In this document: piece after piece, positions 1 through 6,003 of the stretch
Numbering within the stretch: the stretch's first letter is position 1
Layout: each line of letters opens with the position of its first letter
Source: Acidobacteriaceae bacterium
GTDB lineage: Bacteria; Acidobacteriota; Terriglobia; Terriglobales; Acidobacteriaceae
Assembly (NCBI GenBank): GCA_030040115.1
Contig: JASHUH010000200.1
Span: 1 to 7,252, forward strand
Reading direction: 5' to 3'
DNA length: 7,252 nt
Notes under the pieces: generated by a model
What the model saw: the letters and a program-made list of their open reading frames with translations, nothing else
Databases searched by the model: none
What the model was told of the DNA's origin: nothing
Position numbers and translations under genes: made by a program

Positions 1-942
1 GCGGCCGATTTAGCCGATTATCAGCCGGAGTGGGTTACGCCCGTATCGACCACCTATCATGGCTGGACGGTCTATGAGATCCCGCCCAACACGCAGGGCG
101 TCGCGGCGCTTTCCATGCTGAACATCATGGAGCATTTTCCGCTTAACGAGTGGGGTCACGACGATCCCCGGACGTTGCACGTGGAAATGGAGGCCAAATC
201 GCTTGCCTACGCCGACATGCTTTACTACGTGGGCGACCCGCGAACCAATTTTGTTCCTACCGCGCAACTGATTTCCAAGAGCCTGGCCGATGAGCGGGCA
301 AAGCTCATCGGGACGCGCGCCAACTGCCAAGTGCTGCCCTCGGTGCTGAACGATCGACTGAACAAGCTCGATAGCGACACGACCTACTTGGCGACCGTCG
401 ATAGCGATGGCGATGAGGTCTCGCTGATCCAGAGCAACGCCGGAAACTTCGGCTCCGGCTTGGTCCCGAAGGGGATGGGCTTCGTACTGCAGAACCGCGG
501 CAGCGCCTTCACGCTCACGCCGGGCCAGCCGAACTCGATTGGGCCGCACAAGCGTCCGCTGCACACCATCATTCCCGCTTTCATGCAAAAAGGCGGCGTG
601 TCCATCGCCTTCGGCATCCAGTCCGGTTTCAACCAGGCGCAGGCGCACGCCCAATTCGTAGCCAACATCGTCGACTTCGGCATGAATATCCAGGCGGCGC
701 TCGATGCCTCCCGATTCAACGAGAGCAACAGCGGTTGTGGCGTAGATGTCGAGGATGGTTACCCCTTGGCGACTCTTGAGGAGCTTTTTATTCAGGGCCA
801 TCAGATCACTCTAGTCCCGAGATATTCGTTAGTGATGGGCAAAGGCAACGCCGTGGAGCACGACGACAGCCTCGGCGTAAACTTCGGCGCCACCGATCCT
901 CGCACCGACGGCCAGGCGGTGCCCGAGATCACGCCTTTCTAG
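1..942 (+). CDS. Gamma-glutamyltranspeptidase-family protein, C-terminal part (5' end outside window)
   Basis: The reading frame is open from base 1 to a TAG at 940-942 (313 residues visible); the start is off the left edge. It is an Ntn-hydrolase of the gamma-glutamyltranspeptidase family, which self-cleaves before a Thr to give large and small subunits. The cleavage site is clear: D-T-T-Y, with nucleophile Thr at fragment residue 127 (bases 379-381). The small subunit would be 187 residues, close to the usual ~190. Other family marks are PPNTQG (28-33), an Asn equivalent to E. coli Asn411 (N146), FGSG (150-153), PGQPN (174-178), KRP (184-186) and a GATDPR near the end (296-301). The residues that grip glutamate in E. 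coli GGT are changed: Asp433 to A169, Ser462-Ser463 to H188-T189, and the GSPGG oxyanion loop to IQSGF. The lid loop is absent. I infer a GGT-like acylase (YwrD-like type) rather than a proven glutathione enzyme. It is probably exported, but the N-terminus cannot be seen. The next gene converges on it. Confidence 0.5.
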   Translation, partial: AADLADYQPEWVTPVSTTYHGWTVYEIPPNTQGVAALSMLNIMEHFPLNEWGHDDPRTLHVEMEAKSLAYADMLYYVGDPRTNFVPTAQLISKSLADERAKLIGTRANCQVLPSVLNDRLNKLDSDTTYLATVDSDGDEVSLIQSNAGNFGSGLVPKGMGFVLQNRGSAFTLTPGQPNSIGPHKRPLHTIIPAFMQKGGVSIAFGIQSGFNQAQAHAQFVANIVDFGMNIQAALDASRFNESNSGCGVDVEDGYPLATLEELFIQGHQITLVPRYSLVMGKGNAVEHDDSLGVNFGATDPRTDGQAVPEITPF

Positions 943-1091
943 TCGGGAGCTTCACGAAGATTCACGAGCCGCCGCGGGAATTCCGCGCGGATGCATCGAA
1001 CGCGTTGGGGCCGAGTCCACTCCGGCAACTCGAGCGCGCGAAACTGCGCCCGACCCTTCTTGCTCCACAACCCTGGTTGGCGTACCACTAG
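943..1091. other. Convergent intergenic gap with weak hairpins
   Basis: This 149-bp stretch separates the stop of the GGT-like gene from the stop of the MR/MLE gene on the other strand. It contains a 7-bp direct repeat TTCACGA (951-957 and 961-967), a 5-bp-stem inverted repeat CCGCG/CGCGG (972-976 and 986-990) and a short CAACC/GGTTG palindrome (1068-1079). None is followed by a T-run in either direction, so no rho-independent terminator can be called with assurance. No ORF here looks like a gene. Confidence 0.5.
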
Positions 1092-2402
1092 CTAATCGAA
1101 GAACGCGCGATCCTCGTCGGACAGATGCGCCCTAGCCGCGCGGACATTGAAGGTGACGCCAAGGCCGGGCTTGTCCCAAACATCGATGAAGCCTTTGTTG
1201 ACAATCGGGTTGGGCAGGCCTTCGACGATGTCGTACCACCAGCTGGGGTTCCCGATCGGATACTCGAAGGCGATGTAGTTTTGGGGCAGTGCGGCCGCCA
1301 TCTGCACATGCGCAGCGACTCCGAACAACCCGTCGAAGACGCCGTGAGGAGCGACCAGGATGCCGTGCAGGTTAGCGTATTCGGCGATCCACTTCAATTC
1401 CGCGATGCCGCCAACGTCTTCGGGATCCGGGCCGATGACGTTGACCGCCTGGATTTCGATGAGGTCTTTGAAATTCTCGCGCAGGTAGATTTCCTCTCCA
1501 GTGTGAATCGGGGTCGAGGTGCTCTCGGTGACCTGCTTGAAGACCTGGGCGTTCGGGTAGGGCGAATAGTCGCCGGTGATGATGTCTTCGAGCCAGGTGA
1601 TGTGATACGGTTCGACCGCGCGCGCGAACCGGATGGCGTCCTTGACCGTCCAGCCCGGTCCGCAATCGAGGGAGAGGCCGACCTCGTCGCCGAGCACTTT
1701 TTTCATGGCTTCAACGCAGGAAAGGATGTAATCGAGGCCGCGTTCAGTCAGCAGGCCGCTGTCCATATGGGCCGGACCGCTGCGCGCCGGCGCGTCGTAC
1801 CACATATCGGGGATGGCCTTCATCATGGCGGGATTGTGAAAGCCGACGGCTTGTTTAATCAGCGTGAAGCCTTCTTTGGCCGCTTTCATCTTGGCCATAT
1901 CTTCGGCGTAATCCTGGGGCGTTTGGCCGCTCATGGGGAAGCGCACGGCGCCGTTGTAGACGCGGACGCGATCGCGGATTTTGCCGCCTAGCAATTTATA
2001 GACCGGCAGTCCGGCTGCCTGTCCGGCGACGTCCCAGAGCGCGATCTCGATGGCGCTCACCGCTGCGCCCCAGGGCTTGAACGCGCCCATGCGGCGGATC
2101 TTCAGCAGGATGCGCGCGACATCGGTAGGGTCTTCGCCGATCAGATAGTTGCGATAGAACAACACCATCGGCTTGAGATAGGTCTTGACGCCCTCGGCTT
2201 GCCCGTATCCGGAGATGCCTTGATCGGTGACGATGCGGACAGTCGGATTGGAACCGATGATGGCGCATTTCAGGTCCGTAATCTTGATCTTTCCATTGCT
2301 CTTTCGCGACGCGGAGGCGTCTGTCTCTTGAGCTGCCAAGGCAGTTGCGGCCGCCGCGCCGGAAAGCGATCCCATAAATCCTCTTCGCGTCCAATCTCCC
2401 AT
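1092..2402 (-). CDS. Tat-exported mandelate racemase/muconate lactonizing enzyme family protein
   Basis: This 436-residue member of the enolase superfamily abstracts a proton alpha to a carboxylate, the chemistry of acid-sugar dehydratases, racemases and cycloisomerases. The substrate is not determinable. The start at 2402 is chosen because it gives a twin-arginine signal, T-R-R-G-F-M at 5-10, followed by an Ala-rich hydrophobic run and an A-L-A site near 23. AAGGGA lies 7 nt upstream. The frame is open further upstream but that sequence looks non-coding. A capping domain spans about 38-155, followed by the barrel. By eye the metal ligands are D246 (SLDC), E272 (WLED) and E303 (TGEE), with a probable Asp-His dyad of D326 (GPDPED) and H353 (APHG). 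The KxK motif of mandelate racemase reads K183-Q-A185, so the second catalytic Lys is missing; this argues against a true racemase. The stop is TAG. The gene converges on the GGT-like gene and diverges from the hemerythrin. Family confidence is high; the specific function is unknown. Confidence 0.5.
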   Translation of the reverse strand: MGDWTRRGFMGSLSGAAAATALAAQETDASASRKSNGKIKITDLKCAIIGSNPTVRIVTDQGISGYGQAEGVKTYLKPMVLFYRNYLIGEDPTDVARILLKIRRMGAFKPWGAAVSAIEIALWDVAGQAAGLPVYKLLGGKIRDRVRVYNGAVRFPMSGQTPQDYAEDMAKMKAAKEGFTLIKQAVGFHNPAMMKAIPDMWYDAPARSGPAHMDSGLLTERGLDYILSCVEAMKKVLGDEVGLSLDCGPGWTVKDAIRFARAVEPYHITWLEDIITGDYSPYPNAQVFKQVTESTSTPIHTGEEIYLRENFKDLIEIQAVNVIGPDPEDVGGIAELKWIAEYANLHGILVAPHGVFDGLFGVAAHVQMAAALPQNYIAFEYPIGNPSWWYDIVEGLPNPIVNKGFIDVWDKPGLGVTFNVRAARAHLSDEDRAFFD

Positions 2403-2891
2403 ATGACTGTCCCTTTCGCAGGAAATGTACTGATTGATGCCCTGATTCCACCGTTTTCGCGAGCGGCTTTGATGGATTTTGAAGACATCCGCCATCATAC
2501 GCCCTGGGTTTACGGCGAAACCAGAGAGGCTGCGATGAGTCTGGCCTTCTTTCGAAGGCGGTCGACGATTGGCGCGGCCGGCGCCGGCCCGCAATCGAGC
2601 CGTTGTGGCGCTCATGAAATTAGCGAAGATGACGAAGATAGCTGCTCCGCTCCCACCCCCGCCCATGACTTTTCGATGGGCGAACGTTGGTTTTCAGTAG
2701 GTTGCCCTGCGTGCTGCGGCGTAAATCTTTGAAAACACATATCTTTACTCACAGGAATAAAGAAAACAAAAGGGTTGCGGAGTGGTAAATCCCCATTTCC
2801 CATGCCTGGGCCACCTGAATTGGCTCAACTTTTTGTGGTTTTTGACCGATAACTCACCTGCGCGGGGCTTCCTGCGATGGAGATGAATGCG
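2403..2891. other. Divergent intergenic region, no gene supported
   Basis: The roughly 490 bp between the two divergent starts must hold the promoters of both the MR/MLE gene and the hemerythrin. The left part (to about 2720) is GC-rich and open in several frames, but the translations are low-complexity and unlike any family. The part from about 2720 to 2855 is noticeably AT-richer and is the likeliest promoter zone. It contains two copies of ATCTTT 16 bp apart (2725-2730 and 2741-2746) and a GTAAA/TTTAC inverted repeat (2721-2725 and 2744-2748). A TATGAT reading on the minus strand (2494-2499) could be a -10 box for the MR/MLE gene, but no good -35 accompanies it. I cannot assign a promoter on either strand with confidence. 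Confidence 0.5.
2879..2882 (+). promoter_or_regulatory. Ribosome binding site that sets the hemerythrin start
   Basis: GGAG lies 9 nt before the ATG at 2892. The two upstream in-frame ATGs (2877 and 2883) have no comparable site: GGAG overlaps the first and directly abuts the second. This favours 2892 as the true start. Confidence 0.5.
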
Positions 2892-3299
2892 ATGCCTCTT
2901 GTAGCCTGGAGCAGCGATTACTCAGTTGGCGTGATGAGCATTGACGGTCAGCATAGCAAGCTCTTCGACATCCTCAACGAGCTGCACGACGCCATGAAGA
3001 CAGGTCAGGGCAAGACCGTGACGGGCGCACTGCTTGACAAGCTGATGAGTTACACAAAGGAGCATTTTTCTTGCGAAGAGAGACTGATGGAGGCGGCGGG
3101 GTATCCGGGACTGGCGAAACACCGCACGCACCACGAAGCGCTGACGCGCCAGGTTGGCGAATTCATGACCCGTTTCCAAAGGGGCGAGGGAACCGTGACT
3201 GTGGACCTGCTGATCTTCGTGCGCGACTGGCTCAAGAATCACATCCAGCGCGAGGACAAAGAATACGGCCCGTGCCTGAACCAGCACGGAATCAAGTGA
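2892..3299 (+). CDS. Bacteriohemerythrin (single-domain hemerythrin)
   Basis: This 135-residue four-helix-bundle protein carries a non-heme di-iron centre that reversibly binds O2. In bacteria such proteins serve as oxygen carriers, stores or sensors, usually in the cytoplasm. All seven iron ligands are visible in the canonical order: H21 (DGQH), H58 and E62 (H-F-S-C-E), H77 and H81 (H-R-T-H-H), H117 and D122 (H-I-Q-R-E-D). The protein is the standard length and ends soon after the last ligand helix, with no fused sensor or signalling domain. I chose 2892 over the upstream ATG at 2877 because it has a well-spaced GGAG and because M-P-L-V-A-W matches the usual family N-terminus just before the Trp and S-V-G-V. 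The stop is TGA. It stands alone on its strand, divergent from the MR/MLE gene and convergent with the aldehyde dehydrogenase, so its expression is probably independent. Identification is secure; the physiological role is inferred from the family. Confidence 0.5.
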   Translation: MPLVAWSSDYSVGVMSIDGQHSKLFDILNELHDAMKTGQGKTVTGALLDKLMSYTKEHFSCEERLMEAAGYPGLAKHRTHHEALTRQVGEFMTRFQRGEGTVTVDLLIFVRDWLKNHIQREDKEYGPCLNQHGIK

Positions 3300-3331
3300 G
3301 CGGACCATAACGGCAGACGCCGGATTGAATC

Positions 3332-3349
3332 GCGCCACCATGGTTGCGC
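3332..3349. terminator. Near-palindrome between convergent stops, possible bidirectional terminator
   Basis: GCGC-C-ACC-AT-GGT-T-GCGC forms an 18-bp palindrome broken by one mismatched pair on each arm. It sits 33 bp after the hemerythrin stop and 3 bp beyond the aldehyde dehydrogenase stop. It could fold on both transcripts and end transcription of the two convergent genes. There is no T-tract on either side, so an intrinsic terminator is only a possibility. Confidence 0.5.
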
Positions 3350-3351
3350 TG

Positions 3352-4851
3352 TTAGAGCCTGGCCGCGACAGCCTTGGTTTCGGTGTAATGCTCCATGACT
3401 TCTTTGCCCATTTCGCGGCCCCAGCCGGATTGTTTGTAGCCGCCGAAGGGCCAGGCGGGGTCGCCGTAATTATGGGTATTAATGCAGACCGTGCCGGCTC
3501 TGATTTTGCGCGCCATCATGTGGGCGACCTTCAAGTTTCGCGTCCAAACGCTTGCGGACAGGCCATATTCGGTGTCATTGGCGAACTTGGCGACAGCGTC
3601 AAGGTCGGAATCGTCGAAGGACTGGACGCAGACGACCGGCCCGAAGATCTCTTCGCGCACAACCTTCATCGTGCGATCGGTCCGGGCGAGAACGGTCGGC
3701 TCGACAAAATAGCCTTGATCGCCCATGACCTTGCCGCCGGTGACGACCTCGGCGCCCTCTTGTCTTCCCGCCTCAAGAAAGCCGACCACGCGGGTGCGCT
3801 GTTCGTTCGAGACCAGCGGCCCGAGATTGACCGAGGGATCGAGGCCATGCCCGACCTTCAGCTTGCCGGCCTCCTGGCAGACGCCCTCGACGATTTTGTC
3901 GTAGACGGATTGATGGGCGAACAGCCGCGAGCCGGCAGTGCAGCACTGACCCTGGTTGTAAAAGATCGCGCTCGCTGTTCCAGCGATGGCGCGGTCAAGA
4001 TCGGCGTCGGGGAAGACGATGGCCGGCGATTTGCCGCCCAGTTCCAGCGAGACGCGTTTAAGATTGCCAGCCGCCGCCTTGACGATCAGCTTGCCCACCT
4101 CGGTCGAGCCGGTGAAGGCGATTTTGTCGACGTCGGAATGCTCTGCAAGGGCGGCGCCAGCGGTCTCACCATAACCGGTGACGATGTTCACCACGCCGTC
4201 GGGAAAACCGGCTTCGAGGATGAGTTCGCCGAGCCGAAGCGCGGAGAGCGGGGTCTGCTCAGCGGGCTTGAGGACGATGGTGCAACCTGCCGCCAGAGCG
4301 GGGGCCAGCTTCCATGCAGCCATCATCAGCGGGAAGTTCCAGGGGATGATCTGGCCCACCACTCCGACCGGTTCGCGAAGACTGTAAACATGCCAATCGC
4401 CCGGCGATGAAACCGGAATCTGTTCGCCATTCAGCCGGGTTGCCCATCCGGCCATATAGCGGAACATCTCGATCGAACCGCCCACATCGTCGCGGCGAGC
4501 GTTGGTGACGGGCTTGCCGTTGTCGAGCGCCTCCAGTTCGGCAAGTTCGTCGGCATCACGCTCGATGAGGTCGCCGAGCGACCAGACCAGACGCTGCCTG
4601 GCGGCGGGAGAGATACGGGACCAGGGCCCCGTCTCGAAGGCGCGGCGCGCGGCAGCGACGGCAAGATCGATATCCGCTTTATCGCCAGCCGGCACATGGG
4701 CGATGACTTCTTGGGTCGCGGGGTCCTCAACCGCAAAAGTCTGGCCGCTGCGGGCGTCGACCCACTGGCCGTCAATTAACATTTGATGTTTCCTGGCTAG
4801 GAACGCCGTTGTGGCTGAACCGAGCGCCGGTCTGTACATCGCAGTTGCCAT
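3352..4851 (-). CDS. NAD-type aldehyde dehydrogenase (class 1/2 family)
   Basis: This 499-residue aldehyde dehydrogenase oxidises an aldehyde to the carboxylic acid with NAD(P)+ in the cytoplasm, probably as a tetramer. All key elements are present: N172 (PWNFP), K195 and E198 (KPAEQTP; a Glu after KPA favours NAD+), the nucleotide-binding GSTEVG (248-253), general base E270 (LELGGK), catalytic C304 (GQCCTAG), the EEIFGP motif (400-405) and PFGGYKQSG (468-476). Length and motifs match the betaine-/phenylacetaldehyde-dehydrogenase-like branch, but the substrate cannot be fixed from sequence. The start at 4851 follows an AGGAGG box 5 nt away, and the stop is TAA. It lies 150 bp downstream of the OCD-family gene on the same strand, with promoter-like sequence and an inverted repeat in between, so it may be co-transcribed or separately controlled. 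It converges on the hemerythrin. Nothing is truncated or odd in the protein. Confidence 0.5.
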   Translation of the reverse strand: MATAMYRPALGSATTAFLARKHQMLIDGQWVDARSGQTFAVEDPATQEVIAHVPAGDKADIDLAVAAARRAFETGPWSRISPAARQRLVWSLGDLIERDADELAELEALDNGKPVTNARRDDVGGSIEMFRYMAGWATRLNGEQIPVSSPGDWHVYSLREPVGVVGQIIPWNFPLMMAAWKLAPALAAGCTIVLKPAEQTPLSALRLGELILEAGFPDGVVNIVTGYGETAGAALAEHSDVDKIAFTGSTEVGKLIVKAAAGNLKRVSLELGGKSPAIVFPDADLDRAIAGTASAIFYNQGQCCTAGSRLFAHQSVYDKIVEGVCQEAGKLKVGHGLDPSVNLGPLVSNEQRTRVVGFLEAGRQEGAEVVTGGKVMGDQGYFVEPTVLARTDRTMKVVREEIFGPVVCVQSFDDSDLDAVAKFANDTEYGLSASVWTRNLKVAHMMARKIRAGTVCINTHNYGDPAWPFGGYKQSGWGREMGKEVMEHYTETKAVAARL

Positions 4852-4856
4852 CGAAT

Positions 4857-4862
4857 CCTCCT
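4857..4862 (-). promoter_or_regulatory. Strong ribosome binding site of the aldehyde dehydrogenase
   Basis: The minus strand reads AGGAGG followed by ATTCG and then ATG. This near-perfect Shine-Dalgarno box confirms the start at 4851 over the internal ATG four codons later. Confidence 0.5.
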
Positions 4863-4878
4863 CATTGCGCCTTGGTCA

Positions 4879-4935
4879 CGGCGCCTGTACATAGATACAA
4901 ATACGACGATAGCGCATTTCTGCCAAGAGGCGCCG
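4879..4935. repeat. Inverted repeat framing the aldehyde dehydrogenase upstream region
   Basis: CGGCGCCT (4879-4886) and AGGCGCCG (4928-4935) are exact reverse complements, 8 bp each and 41 bp apart. They bracket the candidate promoter described separately. The core GGCGCC is itself a palindrome and common in GC-rich DNA, so chance is a real alternative. If functional, it could be paired operator half-sites or an RNA stem. Confidence 0.5.
4898..4926 (-). promoter_or_regulatory. Possible promoter of the aldehyde dehydrogenase with overlapping operator-like sequence
   Basis: On the minus strand TTGGCA (4921-4926, five of six -35 matches) is followed after exactly 17 bp by TATTTG (4898-4903, a poor -10 keeping TAT). 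Transcription would start near 4891, leaving a leader of about 40 nt that contains the Shine-Dalgarno box. TGTA-N6-TACA (4886-4899) overlaps the -10 and presumed start, where a dimeric repressor might bind. The -10 is weak, so this is a candidate only. Confidence 0.5.
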
Positions 4936-4943
4936 ATGAGGTA

Positions 4944-4957
4944 AGCCGGATTCGGCT
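4944..4957 (-). terminator. Small hairpin downstream of the OCD-family gene
   Basis: AGCCG-AATC-CGGCT on the minus strand gives a 5-bp GC-rich stem with a 4-nt loop, 44 nt after the OCD-family stop. Only TT-A-C-C follows, not a T-tract. It may slow or end transcription before the aldehyde dehydrogenase, but the support is weak. Confidence 0.5.
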
Positions 4958-5001
4958 CGGGTGGGGCGGGCGCGTCCACGGGGAGGCAAGCTAGAAATGG
5001 G

Positions 5002-5946
5002 TTATTCCTTCTGCGCATACAGCGCCCACGCCGTCGCAAGGTCCTGCACCACATGGCCGAGCGATTTGTAGACGGTGATCTCATCTGCCGAGCGGCGTCC
5101 TTCGATCGCGCCCGCAAGCACCTGGCCAATTTCGCCAACAATATGGTCGTCGTTCACAAGGCCGGCTTGCTTTGCCCGCAAAAACTCCGCACCCTGCGCG
5201 AGGACGCCCTCACGGCTGTCGACAATGAAGCGCGAATTCGCAACCAGATGGCTATCGACCTCCGCAGGCTCCGCATAGCCTGACCCGACTACATTCAGAT
5301 GTGTGCCCGGTCGAACCCACTCGCCGTTCAGGATCGGTTCGCTTGCCGAGGTGACGGTGCACACGATATCTGCGTCCGCAACCGCCTCCTTCACGCTGCC
5401 GGCCGGTTTCACCGGCGCCCCAAGCTCCGCTTGCATCGACCGGGCAAACTTTTCCGCGCGTTCCGGGGACCTTCCCCACACAACCGCGGATTCGATCTTG
5501 CGGATCTTCGAAATGGCGCGCGCGTGGGTTTTTGCCTGTTCACCATAACCGAGCAAGGCCAAGCGGTGGGCGTCTTTCCGCGCCAGAGCATCTGTGGCCA
5601 CTGCGCTGGCCGCGGCGGTGCGAATGGCCGTGATCTCACCTGCGTGCACGGCGCACACCGGCGCTCCGCTTTGGGGATCGAACAGAATCACCAGGCCCTG
5701 GTGGGACTGGGTTCCGCGATGAGGGTTGTCTTGAAAGATGCTGATCAGCTTTGCGCCGAAGGGTGCATGCGCTCCCATGGCGCCCGGCATGACGCCAAAG
5801 ATCCGCCCTTCCGAAAGCGGGATGATCGACCGCAGCAGTTGCCTTGTCTCGCCTGCCGAAAAGGCGATCATGGCCCGCCGCACGATGGGGATGCACATTT
5901 CATACGTCAGCCGCCGGGCCACCTCCTCACGATCGATGAATCGCAT
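5002..5946 (-). CDS. Ornithine cyclodeaminase/mu-crystallin family protein
   Basis: This 314-residue NAD(P)-dependent enzyme belongs to the family holding ornithine cyclodeaminase, a type of alanine dehydrogenase, pyrroline-2-carboxylate reductase and mu-crystallin. These act on amino acids or their imines in the cytoplasm. The family pattern is clear: R39, GAKLIS with K66, HQG (82-84), AIRTAAAS with R109, and a Rossmann loop L-L-G-Y-G-E-Q-A (131-138, GxGxQA). The region that reads G-x-D-x-P-G in true ornithine cyclodeaminase reads GSGYAEPAEVD (221-231), so the catalytic Asp228 equivalent appears to be Gly. I therefore infer a reductase or dehydrogenase on a cyclic imine or amino acid rather than ornithine cyclization. 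The start at 5946 follows AAGGAGG with 7-nt spacing; the stop is TAA. It lies 57 bp after the PBP gene and 150 bp before the aldehyde dehydrogenase, all on one strand. A shared amino-acid-derived pathway with the latter is possible. Family confidence is high; substrate unknown. Confidence 0.5.
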   Translation of the reverse strand: MRFIDREEVARRLTYEMCIPIVRRAMIAFSAGETRQLLRSIIPLSEGRIFGVMPGAMGAHAPFGAKLISIFQDNPHRGTQSHQGLVILFDPQSGAPVCAVHAGEITAIRTAAASAVATDALARKDAHRLALLGYGEQAKTHARAISKIRKIESAVVWGRSPERAEKFARSMQAELGAPVKPAGSVKEAVADADIVCTVTSASEPILNGEWVRPGTHLNVVGSGYAEPAEVDSHLVANSRFIVDSREGVLAQGAEFLRAKQAGLVNDDHIVGEIGQVLAGAIEGRRSADEITVYKSLGHVVQDLATAWALYAQKE

Positions 5947-5953
5947 CCGGCCG

Positions 5954-5960
5954 CCTCCTT
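5954..5960 (-). promoter_or_regulatory. Strong ribosome binding site of the OCD-family gene
   Basis: AAGGAGG on the minus strand lies 7 nt before the ATG at 5946, a consensus Shine-Dalgarno box that fixes the start. It sits within the 57-bp gap after the PBP stop, in which I see no convincing terminator or promoter, so read-through from the PBP gene is possible. Confidence 0.5.
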
Positions 5961-6003
5961 GTCGAATCTCCGTCGCGCCCGCGGGACATTGTCGATGCGG
6001 GGT

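Noticed and set aside
10..801. 263-codon minus-strand frame opposite the GGT-like gene
   Set aside because: Antisense shadow rich in Arg/Gly/Val with no domain; the plus-strand frame is a clear GGT family member.
1125..1991. 288-codon open frame opposite the MR/MLE gene
   Set aside because: Its composition is that of a reverse-complement shadow, with no recognisable motif; the opposite strand has clear metal ligands and a signal peptide.
2403..2666. Upstream in-frame extension of the MR/MLE gene to 2666
   Set aside because: It would bury the twin-arginine signal about 88 residues inside the protein, and the added sequence resembles translated non-coding DNA. The start at 2402 has its own ribosome binding site.
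2612..2803. 63-codon minus-strand ORF in the divergent intergenic region
   Set aside because: No ribosome binding site before its ATG, low-complexity Ser run at the end and no family resemblance.
2820..2838. Possible sigma-54 promoter before the hemerythrin (TTGGCT...TTTTGTGG)
   Set aside because: The required GC pair at the fixed distance from GG is absent; the bases there are TG.
3325..4410. 361-codon open frame on the plus strand opposite the aldehyde dehydrogenase
   Set aside because: It begins with TTG, has no family likeness and lies wholly over a gene with every catalytic motif intact. Long antisense frames are expected in GC-rich genes.
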